Numbered from the stretch's first letter, positions 17,189 through 26,753 are shown. The stretch is DNA of 52,433 nt from an uncultured Spartobacteria bacterium (GCA_903919125.1 CAIXGS010000026.1:1-52433); one strand, 5' to 3'. Numbers and translations: made by a program. Notes: generated by a model not told the origin, from the sequence alone.

Positions 17189-17606
17189 ACAATCGGCCCT
17201 AAGAGTAGTTGCCAAAGAGATCTTCAGGAGATCATGGCGCGCCTAAGTGCGCGCACACCAGCAACTGCTTCATCCCGCGTCACAGCACCCAAGTTGAAGC
17301 CGAGCGATGAAATCGCGTGAACAGGAAGCGAGCAACCTACCACCGCTTCACTGCTGGTCAACCAGAGTTGTGTAGAAAATTTGTCATCGGGTTCCCAAAG
17401 CGAAACTCACTTTTCCCGGCCCAAAAAACAGACCTCCTCGGATCTTTTTACCTGATGCCAAAGAGGAGAAGGCTCCCAATAAATTTACCCTTAACGCAAG
17501 AAGCATTATCCGCAGTCAAGCAAGTTGCCCCACTGAATACTGTTCAGTGCAACCTGTGTCGGGAATCGCTTATCGGCCCGCTGCCCTTTCAGCCCTTTCA
17601 GCCCTT
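17189..17606. other. Intergenic region with a short coding-like remnant
   Basis: About 418 bp between two minus-strand genes. On the minus strand, a stretch of about 60 open codons ending at 17235 contains SLPVHAISSLGFNLGAV and looks somewhat protein-like. It has no start codon in good context and no recognised family. It may be a remnant of a decayed gene. No other feature was seen. Confidence 0.25.
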
Positions 17607-17610
17607 TCAG
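17584..17610. repeat. Tandem 9-bp repeat, three copies
   Basis: Three tandem copies of CCCTTTCAG overlap the 3' end of the adenosyltransferase gene. On the coding strand they give extra L-K-G residues immediately past the stop in other frames. This may be a replication-slippage product, with no evident function. Confidence 0.6.
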
Positions 17611-18173
17611 ACCGACTCGACCGCATCTTCCTTTACCGCCCCAAAGAGCGTTTCCGTCCATCGAGCCCATAGCCAACATAAATCCGACAAACGGTTCACG
17701 TACCTCAAGATGTTGGGGTTCACGTGAGCCCCGCTTTCCATTAACGACACGATCGCCCGCTCCCCCCTGCGGCAGGTTGTTCGGGCGACGTCCAAGCACG
17801 CACTTCCCTTGCTGCCTCCCGGAGTAGCCCAACCAGAGTAAGTAATTTTGTGATTTTTCTCCAAATCCACTATTTGAGCAGTCAACTCCTCCACCCATTC
17901 AGGCCCTATAACCTCCCTGCCCTTCTCCCGATAACGCACCTTGTCTCCAGAAGCCACAGCGAGCTCCCCCATAATAGGGATGAGCTGCTTTTGAATCTGC
18001 AAAATCCGCGTTTCAATTTCGGGGACCTCACAGAAGGCACGAACCATCCCAAGCGCCGAATTTAATTCATCCAAGGTCCCGTATGCCTCCACCCGTGGGT
18101 GCGTTTTGGACACGCGCCTACCGAACATCAGACCCGTAGTCCCATTATCACCCGTCTTGGTCGCAATTGACAT
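17607..18173 (-). CDS. Cob(I)yrinic acid a,c-diamide adenosyltransferase, PduO type
   Basis: A 188-residue ATP:cob(I)alamin adenosyltransferase, which transfers the adenosyl group of ATP to reduced corrinoid to make coenzyme B12. The N-terminal ATP-binding stretch TKTGDNGTTGLMFG is followed by VEAYGTLDELNSALG. The C-terminal half carries RTTCRRGERAIV and NPNILRYVNRLSDLCWLWAR, both typical of PduO/MMAB. The length is normal for a stand-alone enzyme. No other B12 biosynthetic gene is nearby, suggesting corrinoid salvage. No cobalamin riboswitch motif was recognised in the upstream region 18174-18396, which is shared with the divergent DksA-like gene. Confidence 0.93.
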   Translation of the reverse strand: MSIATKTGDNGTTGLMFGRRVSKTHPRVEAYGTLDELNSALGMVRAFCEVPEIETRILQIQKQLIPIMGELAVASGDKVRYREKGREVIGPEWVEELTAQIVDLEKNHKITYSGWATPGGSKGSACLDVARTTCRRGERAIVSLMESGAHVNPNILRYVNRLSDLCWLWARWTETLFGAVKEDAVESV

Positions 18174-18396
18174 ACACGTGGTCTACCATCGGAAAATGCT
18201 TGTGCCAACCTCTCGCAATGTCTTCCAACAGCTTTTGAAACTACCCGCATCGCCTGCAGATAATATTCCGCTAAAATTTTAAAGCCGCTACGATTACGCT
18301 TGCACGAAGGAAAGAGGAAAGATAAATACCCGACCTTATTTTTTGCCGCCACCCGAATTCCTCCAGCACAACCGCGACACTTTGGAACCTAATTTT

Positions 18397-19542
18397 ATGC
18401 CTAAGTCCAAGCCAGCAAAATCTGAAGGCAAGCCTACTCCCACCAAAAAAGTTGCACTAAAGAAGACCGCAACGGGAGCAAAAGCGACTCCCGTCAAAGC
18501 TAAATCAGCCCCTGCTAAAGCTAAAGCCGCCCCCGCTAAAGCTAAAGCCGCCCCTGCTAAAGCTAAAGTCGCCCCCGCTAAAGCTAAACCAGCTCCCGTC
18601 AAGGCCAAAGCGATTCCCGCTAAGGCTAAGGCGTCTACGCCAGCCCCCCCAAAGGCTAAACCATCTCCGGCTAAAGCACACTCCACGAAGGCGAAAACAG
18701 CCCCAGCTAAAGCTAAAGCGGTTTTTGTTAAGGCCAAATCAGCTCCCGCTAAGGCTAAACAGCAAGCCTCCTCAGGATCAAAAACGACGCCCGTCAAGGT
18801 AGTCAAAGCGGTGACGAAACCAGTTTCTAAAAAAGGTGCATCGATGGCATCTTCAAAAAAAGCTGACGCAACACCGAAGAGCAAATCTATCTCGAAAGCC
18901 GTTCCAGCACCGAAAACTGAGCCTACCCCTGCTTCCCAAAAAGCAACGCCCGCCCCAAAAGCGCCCGCAAGCAAACCCGCTGGGAAAGCTCAAAAAGCTT
19001 CATTAGAAGGAAAAAAAATTCTCGCAGACGAGTTGGCCAAAAAGAAAATTCTTCCACCTGAGAAAAAGAAGGTCACCGACGAATGGGTTCTCCAACAGCG
19101 GGAACGTATTTACGAACTCCGCGACAATTTAGTGGAATCGATGCACGGAGTGGCAAAAGACACGCTGCGTTCCCGCGCTGAGGGCAGCGAGGCGAGCGCC
19201 TTCGGGATGCACCAAGCGGACGCCGGTAGTGATTCCTACGACCGCGACTTCGCCCTATCCCTTCTGAGCCAAGAGCAAGACGCCCTCTACGAAATTGACG
19301 AAGCCCTCAAGCGGATCGAAATTGGAACTTACGGAGTGTGCGAGATGAGCGGCAAGGTGATTAAACGCGAACGCCTAGAAGCGCTGCCTTTCGCTCGATA
19401 CACGGTAGAATGTCAGGCGGAAGTTGAGCGGCAAAAGAAGCTGCATAAGGCTCGGATGCCCGTGACTTCACTATTTGGTCTCACCGAGGAAGAAGGCGCC
19501 GAAGGCGAAGAAGAAGACCAAACCCTCGACGCTAAAGATTAA
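18397..19542 (+). CDS. DksA/TraR-like protein with long Lys-Ala-Pro tail
   Basis: About 381 residues from the ATG at 18397; an in-frame upstream ATG at 18343 would add 18 residues of poor context. Residues 1 to about 215 are a histone-H1-like low-complexity region built on A-K-A-K-x-A-P units. The C-terminal 150 residues resemble DksA/TraR: a coiled-coil region (VLQQRERIYELRDNLVESM, ALYEIDEALKRIEIGTYGVC) and the zinc-finger-like end. Only two of the four expected cysteines remain (CEMSG instead of CxxCG, and TVECQ instead of CxxC), so the zinc site is probably lost. DksA-type proteins bind RNA polymerase, and the basic tail should bind nucleic acid. Position just upstream of rpmG-rpsR suggests a role linked to growth control, which is an inference. 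Confidence 0.85.
   Translation: MPKSKPAKSEGKPTPTKKVALKKTATGAKATPVKAKSAPAKAKAAPAKAKAAPAKAKVAPAKAKPAPVKAKAIPAKAKASTPAPPKAKPSPAKAHSTKAKTAPAKAKAVFVKAKSAPAKAKQQASSGSKTTPVKVVKAVTKPVSKKGASMASSKKADATPKSKSISKAVPAPKTEPTPASQKATPAPKAPASKPAGKAQKASLEGKKILADELAKKKILPPEKKKVTDEWVLQQRERIYELRDNLVESMHGVAKDTLRSRAEGSEASAFGMHQADAGSDSYDRDFALSLLSQEQDALYEIDEALKRIEIGTYGVCEMSGKVIKRERLEALPFARYTVECQAEVERQKKLHKARMPVTSLFGLTEEEGAEGEEEDQTLDAKD
18490..18760 (+). repeat. In-gene minisatellite encoding AKAKxAP units
   Basis: Imperfect tandem copies of a roughly 21-bp unit containing gctaaagctaaa and gcccctgctaaa encode the basic tail of the DksA-like protein. Copies differ mainly at third codon positions, so the peptide repeat is under selection while the DNA drifts. 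Such arrays can change copy number by slippage. Confidence 0.8.
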
Positions 19543-19599
19543 TCTTTAGCACTTCCAATACCCTCTCCATTAAACTACCATCCATTTACTGATTAAACC

Positions 19600-19773
19600 A
19601 TGGCACGCGACTTCATTATCCTTGAGTGCACCGAAGCAAAAGCGGAGGGAAAACCCGTCTCCCGCTACATTTCGACCCGCAACAAAAAAAGCCCTAACAC
19701 TCCTACTCGTCTTGAGAAGGTAAAGTACAACCCGTTTCTTCGGCGGCGCACCATGCACCGGGAAACCAAGTAA
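19600..19773 (+). CDS. rpmG: 50S ribosomal protein L33
   Basis: A 57-residue basic protein starting [14 protein letters not shown] and ending RRTMHRETK. It carries the L33 landmarks: a beta strand ending in [28 protein letters not shown] and the T-x-H-x-E-x-K tail. It has only one of the cysteines of the zinc-binding form, so it is a zinc-independent (C-minus) L33. It lies 57 bp after the DksA-like gene and 45 bp before rpsR, forming a ribosomal operon. Confidence 0.95.
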   Translation: MARDFIILECTEAKAEGKPVSRYISTRNKKSPNTPTRLEKVKYNPFLRRRTMHRETK

Positions 19774-19818
19774 GTTCAAGTAACACAAGTACAGTAAAGA
19801 CCTGAACTACTTAAAATT

Positions 19819-20058
19819 ATGCAGCCTAAAACTCCCGCCCGCCGTACCGCCTTCCGCAAGGCCAATCGCAGCATGCCTCGCCGCCGCGTGGACATCGCCT
19901 TGGATGCCATCGACTGGAAAAACCCTGATCTTCTGAAGAAGTTTGTCACTGAGAACGGCAAAATTCTACCGCGTCGCCTCACTGGCATGCCCGCTCACTA
20001 TCACCGGAAAATTACCCGTGAAGTGAAGCGTTCCCGCCAAGCGCTTCTGATGGCGTAA
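19819..20058 (+). CDS. rpsR: 30S ribosomal protein S18
   Basis: A 79-residue basic protein of the small ribosomal subunit. The conserved core runs [20 protein letters not shown], then [19 protein letters not shown] and the C-terminal [11 protein letters not shown]. The IDW(K)...LLxxFVxxxGKILPRRxTG motif is diagnostic. It is directly downstream of rpmG and upstream of a strong terminator. In many bacteria rpsR sits with rpsF and rplI instead, so the rpmG-rpsR pairing is a less common arrangement. Confidence 0.96.
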   Translation: MQPKTPARRTAFRKANRSMPRRRVDIALDAIDWKNPDLLKKFVTENGKILPRRLTGMPAHYHRKITREVKRSRQALLMA

Positions 20059-20171
20059 TCGCCTTCAGTTCCCCAACGGGATTCCCACCGTCAGCTTGAT
20101 TGTTCGCGGTCTTTCGCGGTCGGGGTCGTTCGGTCAAGTCCTTCCGAACTTATTAGGCACCAAAATGTTTC

Positions 20172-20204
20172 AAAAAAGCGCCGCTATCAACGCGGCGCTT
20201 TTTT
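20172..20204 (+). terminator. Rho-independent terminator after rpsR
   Basis: A perfect 7-bp GC stem (GCGCCGC / GCGGCGC) with a 7-nt loop, flanked by six A and six T residues that extend the pairing. It ends the rpmG-rpsR transcript and, being symmetric, could also work in the opposite direction. It lies about 115 bp past the rpsR stop. Confidence 0.93.
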
Positions 20205-20256
20205 GCTGTTTCGTCCATCACCACGTTTCTCTCAAGCAACCAAGTAGTTTCGTCTC

Positions 20257-23157
20257 ATGAGCGCCGAAAGCCCCTCACTTCCGCTAGCAGATCTACTCGG
20301 CCTGCTCCCGTGCCCTGCTTGGGTTGCAACGTCCAATGGCGATTGCATCTTCGCCAACCGCGCGCTCGGAAAACTGCTAGGCATCCCCGAAAATCAGCTT
20401 CTAGGACGCGGCTGGCTTCAGGTTCTCGCCTCCACGGATCAGTCCCTCGCCCTCCGTTGGCTCTTTAAACGCAGTTCCCTGCGCTCCCGTTTCAAGGCCC
20501 GCTTCTGGACCACTTCTCGCCAGCGCAAGCAGCGCCTCCGCGCAGATGCCAGCCTTCTGCCCAATACTCACTCAAAAGGAGACCTTGTTCTGGTTCTCCT
20601 GCGGGACGTCACCCCAAAAATCAACGACATACTCCGACGCCAGCTTCGCTCCGAACAGCTCCGACTTTGCTTCGAACATGCTCCCATCGGCATCGGCTTC
20701 CTTGATCTCGAGCTTTCCTTCATCCAAGCAAATCCCGCGTTGCACCGGATTCTGTCCTCTGAACTGAGTCCTCTCAAAGGTCGCTCACTGGATCTCTGCT
20801 TGGAAAACCGTCTCCCTCCAGCCTCCGCTCTGGAAATCGCACGCGTCTGTTCCCAAACCATCTTAAACGGCGATCCCCACGCCCTCCACGGCTGGCCCTT
20901 AAACTCCACCGAGCCCAACGGGCCACAACACGTCACAGATTGGGAAATTCGTCGCATCCAAACCACCGACCACTCTCCAGTGGGCCTCTTAGTCACGGTT
21001 TCCGATGTCACCCGCCAAAAATACATTGAAGAGCGCCTCCGCCTTCTCGCCAGCGTGCTGGAAACCACTCCAGATTTCGTCGCCGTATTTTCCCCAGACG
21101 GCGGCGTTCTTTATTTAAATCGCTCCGCCCGCGAAACCGCTGGCCTGGACAAGGACACACCCATCCACCATCTCCACTACACCAATTTACAACCCCCATG
21201 GGCAGCGAAGCTTCTGCGTGAGGAGGGCTTTCCAACCGCTCTTCAATCGGGGAGATGGGAAGGGGAAACCGGTTTTAAAAACGTCTCGGGTGATCCCGTC
21301 CCAGTTTCCCAAATTCTTTACGCACACAAAAATAACTCCGGCCAAGTGGAGTTTCTCTCCTCCATCCTGCGCGACATCACAGAGTCCCTAGAATTCCGAG
21401 AACAGCTCGCCCGCGCCCAGGAAAACCTCGAACACCGTGTCATCGAACGCACCGCTGAACTCGCCGACGCCACAGCGCTCATCGGCGATCGCGTACGCCA
21501 ACAAGCAGCCGTTGCGGCCCTTGGAGAATCCGCCCTAGCGGGAAGCTCCCTCACCGAAATCATCGAAGAGAGCAACCGCCTCATTCTTGAAATCCTGCAC
21601 GTGGATTTTTGTGCTTTGCGGGAGCTCTCCGAGGACCGTCAGATGCTCATCCTGCGGGCCGCCAGCGGTTGGCCTGAAAACCTCAACCCCTCCAGTATTC
21701 CTGCCGGGGAAAATTCCCCTTACGGCCTCGCCATTCTCTCAGGAGACCCAGTCGTTTTTGAAAATCTCGAAAGAGAGACTTCCTTCGAAAACTCCGACGG
21801 TCTTCGCGATGCGGGATGTGTCAGCGGCATGGCCGTTTCTATCGTTTTTGGGGAGGAACCTTTCGGAGCACTGGGCGTCTTCAGCAGGGACGAATTGCAG
21901 TTTACCAAAAACGACGCCCACTTCCTCCAATCCGTCGCAAACGTGATTGCGGCCACCGTTCAACGTCAGAAAGCCGAATCCGAAATCCTCCGGGCAATGC
22001 AACAAGCAGAGTCCGCAAATCAAGCTAAGAGCGCATTTCTCTCTCGCATGAGCCATGAGTTACGGACGCCGCTAAACGCTATCTTGGGGTTTGCGCAACT
22101 CCTTAAACTCGAAGAACCCAGCACCTCCCAACTCGAGAGCATAGGCCACATCACTCGGGCTGGGCGTCACCTACTTTCCCTCATTAACGAGGTGCTGGAC
22201 ATCGCACACATCGAGGCCGGTCGCCTTGCCATGACCATAGAACCGATTGAACTAAACGGCTTCCTCCACAATGTAGTGCAATTGATGCAACCCCTTGCGG
22301 CCGCCTCACAGGTCGAGATCCAGCTCGTCGGCTGCGAAGGCCTCCTCCATGTTAGGGCCGACCGTCAACGACTCAAACAAGTTGCCCTCAATTTTCTTTC
22401 TAACGCCATCAAATACAACAACCAAGGCGGTATCGTCCAAATTAGCCTCAGGCTCGCATCTGGCGCAGCCGGCTTCGAAGTCCGCGATACCGGCCCAGGA
22501 ATCCCTCCCGAAAAACGCGACTTTCTTTTCAAACCCTTTGAACGGCTCGGCGCAGAAGAAAGCGAAGTCGAAGGCACTGGGATCGGGCTCTCTCTTTGCA
22601 AAGGTTTCATAGAGGCTATGGGGGGCTCAATCGGCATGGAAAGCCCCGATCTCGGCGGTTGCGTATTCTGGGCGCAACTCCCCCTAGCTGACCCCTCCGA
22701 AACCCCGCAACTGCGCATTGAACGTCTCCAGACCCTTGACGCCGACCCAAATATCGCCCCCGTCCCCCGTGCTAAGGTGCTTGCCATTGAATCTCACGAA
22801 TTCGACCTACAACTGGTTGAGCGACTCGTCCAAAAAAATGCCCGTTTCGAAATGCTCAGCTCCATGCGCGCTGACCTCGCCCTTGCCCTCGCTCAGGAAC
22901 ACCGCCCCGCGCTCATCTTGATAGATGCCGAATTGCCGGACCTCCCGCCTCGTGAATTCCTCAACCAATTGCGCGCCCTTCCCTCTCTAAAAAATACCCC
23001 CGTTGTTTTTATGTGCACGGATACCCCCGCTCCGGATCTCGAGCAACTTGCCGAACTTTTCCAAGCGAAGTTTCTAATAAAGCCCTACGACCCAGAGGAT
23101 CTTCTCCGGATTCTTGACGCTTCATTAACTCGCTCCGTTGCAGCCAAAAATCTTTGA
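20257..23157 (+). CDS. PAS-GAF hybrid sensor histidine kinase with receiver domain
   Basis: A 966-residue soluble hybrid kinase. Three PAS-like domains cover about residues 10-125, 130-250 and 260-375, the last two ending in the typical VSDVTRQK and LRDITES. A short coiled coil follows, then a GAF domain at about 425-570. The HisKA domain has the phospho-accepting His600 in SHELRTPLNAILGF. The HATPase domain (about 690-805) has N-box NFLSNAIKYN, G1 DTGPGIP and G2 GTGIGLSL. A C-terminal receiver (about 845-955) has the phospho-Asp in LILIDAELPD and a Lys in FLIKPYD. The receiver's N-terminal acidic pair is altered (AIESHEFD). No transmembrane segment is seen, so it senses a cytoplasmic signal. 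No response regulator gene is adjacent. Confidence 0.93.
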   Translation: MSAESPSLPLADLLGLLPCPAWVATSNGDCIFANRALGKLLGIPENQLLGRGWLQVLASTDQSLALRWLFKRSSLRSRFKARFWTTSRQRKQRLRADASLLPNTHSKGDLVLVLLRDVTPKINDILRRQLRSEQLRLCFEHAPIGIGFLDLELSFIQANPALHRILSSELSPLKGRSLDLCLENRLPPASALEIARVCSQTILNGDPHALHGWPLNSTEPNGPQHVTDWEIRRIQTTDHSPVGLLVTVSDVTRQKYIEERLRLLASVLETTPDFVAVFSPDGGVLYLNRSARETAGLDKDTPIHHLHYTNLQPPWAAKLLREEGFPTALQSGRWEGETGFKNVSGDPVPVSQILYAHKNNSGQVEFLSSILRDITESLEFREQLARAQENLEHRVIERTAELADATALIGDRVRQQAAVAALGESALAGSSLTEIIEESNRLILEILHVDFCALRELSEDRQMLILRAASGWPENLNPSSIPAGENSPYGLAILSGDPVVFENLERETSFENSDGLRDAGCVSGMAVSIVFGEEPFGALGVFSRDELQFTKNDAHFLQSVANVIAATVQRQKAESEILRAMQQAESANQAKSAFLSRMSHELRTPLNAILGFAQLLKLEEPSTSQLESIGHITRAGRHLLSLINEVLDIAHIEAGRLAMTIEPIELNGFLHNVVQLMQPLAAASQVEIQLVGCEGLLHVRADRQRLKQVALNFLSNAIKYNNQGGIVQISLRLASGAAGFEVRDTGPGIPPEKRDFLFKPFERLGAEESEVEGTGIGLSLCKGFIEAMGGSIGMESPDLGGCVFWAQLPLADPSETPQLRIERLQTLDADPNIAPVPRAKVLAIESHEFDLQLVERLVQKNARFEMLSSMRADLALALAQEHRPALILIDAELPDLPPREFLNQLRALPSLKNTPVVFMCTDTPAPDLEQLAELFQAKFLIKPYDPEDLLRILDASLTRSVAAKNL

Positions 23158-23378
23158 ACAGCCCACTCGTCTTCTTGTCTAATCTTGTACATTATGAGTC
23201 ACAAGTAGTTACTAGCCCGCCCCCTACTACCAACTCCGCATTACCGAGCCGCCATCTCAACTTTAGCAGTTCTCCTCCCTCCCTAACTTTCCCCAACCGC
23301 CCTTCAAGCCCTTTGCAAGGATGCAAGGGTTTCTAGTAGCCCGCCTGTTCACTTTTAAGCAAACGCCTCCTCCTTCCC

Positions 23379-24308
23379 ATGATCGACGTCGTCAACCTCA
23401 CCAAACGCTACGCAGGATTCACAGCCGTGCGCGAAATTTCCTTCCAAGTTCAACGTGGCGAGGTCGTCGGTTTTCTGGGCCCAAACGGCGCTGGGAAAAG
23501 CACCACCATGCGTATGCTCACGGGATACCTCCCGCCCTCTTCCGGAAGAGCATCCATCGCGGGTTTTGATATTTTTGAACAATCCATCGAGGCCCGTCGC
23601 CACATCGGCTACCTCCCTGAAAGCACCCCCCTCTACCACGACATGAGGGTTCACGAATACCTACGCTACAGAGCCAGCCTCAAAGGTGTCGAAGCCTCCA
23701 AAGTCAAGGAACGCGTCGGCGACGTTCTGGAAATGTGCGACCTGCGCGAGAAGGAACGTGCCCTGATCGGCACCCTCTCCAAAGGCCAAAGACAGCGTGT
23801 GGGCCTTGCCGATGCCCTAGTTCACGACCCCGAACTCCTCATTCTCGATGAACCCACCATTGGGCTCGACCCCAACCAAATCCGACAAGTCCGCGAGCTC
23901 ATTAAAAACCTCGCCAATCGCCGGACTGTACTAATTTCTACCCACATCCTTCCAGAGGTTGAAATGATGTGCTCCAGAGTGGTGGTCATCCATAAAGGCC
24001 GCATTCGCGCCTCGGATACCGCAGAAAATCTTTTGCTAAAGCATCGGGCCGCAGGAGAAATACGGCTCGAAGTCCACCAACCCCCACAAAATACTTACGC
24101 CCAGTTGGCCGCCCTGCGGGGTGTAAAAGAAGTTTCAGAGAAAATGCTCGGCGAGGAATGCTCCTTTCTTTTGCGCACAGACGCCGAAACGGATCTTACG
24201 GAGGCTGTCCTACAACTAGCACAAACCGGCAAATGGAGCCTGCGCAGCCTGCTTCGCCGCAAACCCACTTTGGAAGACGTCTTCGTCGACCTCACCCAAG
24301 GCGACTAA
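23379..24308 (+). CDS. ABC transporter ATP-binding protein, GldA-like
   Basis: A 309-residue ATPase subunit. Walker A is GPNGAGKST at residues 34-42, the signature is LSKGQRQRVGLA near 134, Walker B is LLILDEPTIGLD and the switch His is in STHILPE. The region after residue 215 is the extra C-terminal domain seen in ABC-2 and GldA/NatA-like ATPases. It is the first gene of a plus-strand set with a permease, a GldG-like protein and a DUF4340 protein. In Bacteroidota the GldA-GldF-GldG complex supports gliding. In other phyla the set is common but its substrate is not known. Confidence 0.92.
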   Translation: MIDVVNLTKRYAGFTAVREISFQVQRGEVVGFLGPNGAGKSTTMRMLTGYLPPSSGRASIAGFDIFEQSIEARRHIGYLPESTPLYHDMRVHEYLRYRASLKGVEASKVKERVGDVLEMCDLREKERALIGTLSKGQRQRVGLADALVHDPELLILDEPTIGLDPNQIRQVRELIKNLANRRTVLISTHILPEVEMMCSRVVVIHKGRIRASDTAENLLLKHRAAGEIRLEVHQPPQNTYAQLAALRGVKEVSEKMLGEECSFLLRTDAETDLTEAVLQLAQTGKWSLRSLLRRKPTLEDVFVDLTQGD

Positions 24309-24370
24309 AACGCCCCAAATTCTACCCGAGACCTTCCTAGGATTTACAACTCCCCACCCCTGAATTTTTT

Positions 24371-25126
24371 ATGCGCACATTCATCACCTTGCTAGGCCGA
24401 GAAGTGAAAAGCTTCCTCTACTCGCCCATCGCCTACGTGGTTCTCTTTTTCTTCCTCATCGCCACCGGTTTCAATTTCTACTCCGGAGTTTCCTTCCTCA
24501 ATCAGGGCCCCTCCGAAGTCACAGTCGTGGAGGCCGCTTTCAACACCGTCCTCTTCTGGTTTCCCTTCGTATTAATCTTCCCCCTCATCACCATGCGGAC
24601 CTACGCAGATGAATTCCGAATGGGAACCATAGAAACACTTGCCACCGCCCCCATCAGCGACTCGCAGATTGTCCTCTCCAAATTCCTCGGAGCCTTCATT
24701 TTTTACATCCTGCTCTGGGCCCCAAGCTTTCTCTACTTCACCGCCTTTGAACAAATCACGGGCAAGGCCGCCGCCGTCGCCGCGGGCGCTTATGGGGGTA
24801 GCTACCTCCTCCTGCTTCTGCTCGGCGCGTTTTACGTCGCCCTCGGTTGCCTTGCTTCAGCCCTCACCAACGAACAAATCAACGCCGCCGTCATGACGTT
24901 CGTGGCCATCTTTGGCTTCTTCGTCACCGGCTTACTTGGTTTCATCCTCAACTCCCCAAGCCAGGCCGTTCGCGACCTCATTTCCTACTTCTCAGCCGTA
25001 GAACACATGGCGGACTTCTCACGGGGGCTCATCGATAGCCGCCCTCTTGTTTGGTACATCTCCATGACTTCCTTCATCTTGTTCCTAAACCTCCAAGTCT
25101 TCCAGTACCGCAAGTGGAAAGCCTAA
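24371..25126 (+). CDS. ABC-2 type permease, GldF-like
   Basis: A 251-residue membrane protein with six predicted helices. It starts with a cytoplasmic RTFITLLGREVKSFLYSP segment typical of ABC-2/GldF permeases, followed by IAYVVLFFFLIATGF. The loop TMRTYADEFRMGTIETLATAPI is a conserved feature of this family (E-x-x-x-G-T-x-E). It begins 62 bp after the ATPase gene and should form the channel with it. Confidence 0.9.
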   Translation: MRTFITLLGREVKSFLYSPIAYVVLFFFLIATGFNFYSGVSFLNQGPSEVTVVEAAFNTVLFWFPFVLIFPLITMRTYADEFRMGTIETLATAPISDSQIVLSKFLGAFIFYILLWAPSFLYFTAFEQITGKAAAVAAGAYGGSYLLLLLLGAFYVALGCLASALTNEQINAAVMTFVAIFGFFVTGLLGFILNSPSQAVRDLISYFSAVEHMADFSRGLIDSRPLVWYISMTSFILFLNLQVFQYRKWKA

Positions 25127-25184
25127 TCCAGAGTCTGTACTCCCCCGCTTTCCTTAAAACTTTACGGATCCTCCAAGACCTCCT

Positions 25185-26753
25185 ATGGACCAAACTCCTC
25201 CTTCTCCCACCCCGCCCGAATCTAAAGTAAATGCCTCTCAGGCAGATACTCACAATTCCACTTCGAGCACCATCCGCCGCCTTGTCATCGGTGCCAATGT
25301 CCTCTCCCAAGTCGTCATTTTTACCGTGATTGTTGCCATGGTCAACTATGTCAACTTTCGGCACTTCAAACGCTGGGACTTTTCTCGTAGCCAAAAATAC
25401 GCCCTGGCACCCCTCACCAAAAACCTACTCGCTAACCTCAAAAAGCCGGTCAAAGCCGTCGTCTTTTTTCCCAACTTCCAAGTCATCGCTCAAGACGTCA
25501 CCTCACTGCTGCGAGAATACGAGTACGCCTCTGATAAAAAACTGACCGTCGAGGTCGTCGACCCCTACCGCAACCTGCTCAGAGCAAAAGAGCTTTCCGA
25601 AAAATACAAATTCGGTTCCAGCGACAACATCGTGATCTTGGATGTCGAGGGTAAATCAAAATTCGTCAATGCCGCGGATATGGCCGAGATGGATAATTCC
25701 GGCGCCATGATGGGGCAGCCCCCAACCGTCAGGGCCTTTAAAGGCGAAGAGGCCCTTACCTCCGCCCTGCTGGAAATTACGGAAGAAAAACAAAGCAAAG
25801 TCTACTTCCTCACCGGCCACGGTGAACCCTCTCCCATGGGTGAGGACCTCTCTGCGCTCAAGACCTTCATCGACCGTCAGAACATCAAATCTGATCTTCT
25901 TAACCTTAACAACGTCGACGCCGTTCCAGCAGATGCATCTGCCGTCGCCCTTCTTGGGCCGAAGGCCGACCTCTCAGAACGCGAGCTCAAGCTCCTCACT
26001 GATTATTGGAATGACCGAAACGGACGCCTCTTTCTCGCTATCGGCGGCAACCTGAAAGTACCGCGCCTAGCCGACTGGCTGGCCACATCAGGCGTCGCAC
26101 TCCAGCAGGATGTCGTCGTCAAAAATGGCACCATGCTTGTCCTCCAAGGGGGACAACCCACCCTGCGCACGGGCATCGTCACCAACACCGTGGGATTCAC
26201 TCCGCCCAATGCCAAAACCGTACTCAAGGATGCAGCTGGCTTTGACCTCCAACTCGCAGGCCTCACCCAATCCCTTACCATCAACCCCCAAAAGGCCAAT
26301 ACGGAAAAAATTCGCTCCACAATACTCATCACAACGACCGCCGACTACTGGGGCGAAACCGAGTACTCTCTGGGCTCCCCAGCGCCAGCCACCAAGGATC
26401 CAGAAAAAGATCACTTAGGGCCACTTTCGCTCGCCCTTGCATTGGAGCACGGTGGCATTCCCGATCCTCGCGTCAAAGTGGAAACCGGTAGGATGGTGCT
26501 CGTTGGTAATTTCAGTTTTCTCTCCAATGAGGGCCTCCGAGCCTCCGAGGGTGGCTTAGATTTTGCCGTCAACTCCCTCAACTGGCTCATCAACCGTGAA
26601 CAATTGGCCGGCATCCCCCCAAAACCCAAGCAGGCGGTCAGCCTGAGTCTGAACGAAAAGCAAATGGGCGATCTGGCACTGGCAGTCATAGGGATCATCC
26701 CATGCATTTTTGCCCTTATCGGCGTGGCTGTGTGGGCGCGCCGCCGAAGTTAA
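25185..26753 (+). CDS. GldG family protein (ABC-associated)
   Basis: A 522-residue protein of the GldG/PF09822-type family. It has an N-terminal membrane helix around residues 28-50 (VLSQVVIFTVIVAMVNYV), a conserved NFRHFKRWDFSRSQKYAL segment just after it, a large periplasmic domain with the FLTGHGEPS motif, and a C-terminal helix near 495-517 followed by ARRRS. This layout matches proteins that partner GldA/GldF-like ABC transporters. It starts 58 bp after the permease. The periplasmic domain may bind the unknown substrate or couple the transporter to outer structures. Confidence 0.9.
   Translation: MDQTPPSPTPPESKVNASQADTHNSTSSTIRRLVIGANVLSQVVIFTVIVAMVNYVNFRHFKRWDFSRSQKYALAPLTKNLLANLKKPVKAVVFFPNFQVIAQDVTSLLREYEYASDKKLTVEVVDPYRNLLRAKELSEKYKFGSSDNIVILDVEGKSKFVNAADMAEMDNSGAMMGQPPTVRAFKGEEALTSALLEITEEKQSKVYFLTGHGEPSPMGEDLSALKTFIDRQNIKSDLLNLNNVDAVPADASAVALLGPKADLSERELKLLTDYWNDRNGRLFLAIGGNLKVPRLADWLATSGVALQQDVVVKNGTMLVLQGGQPTLRTGIVTNTVGFTPPNAKTVLKDAAGFDLQLAGLTQSLTINPQKANTEKIRSTILITTTADYWGETEYSLGSPAPATKDPEKDHLGPLSLALALEHGGIPDPRVKVETGRMVLVGNFSFLSNEGLRASEGGLDFAVNSLNWLINREQLAGIPPKPKQAVSLSLNEKQMGDLALAVIGIIPCIFALIGVAVWARRRS

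Noticed and set aside
17235-17410. Minus-strand coding-like stretch containing LPVHAISSLGFNLGAV
   Set aside because: No start codon in context, fewer than 60 codons, and no family recognised; noted only as a possible remnant.
18174-18396. Cobalamin riboswitch upstream of the adenosyltransferase gene
   Set aside because: No B12-box-like segment or supporting stem was found on the minus strand.
18336-18974. Minus-strand open frame of 212 codons rich in Ala, Leu, Gly
   Set aside because: It is the complement of the AKAKxAP minisatellite in the DksA-like gene, and its repeats have no independent sense.
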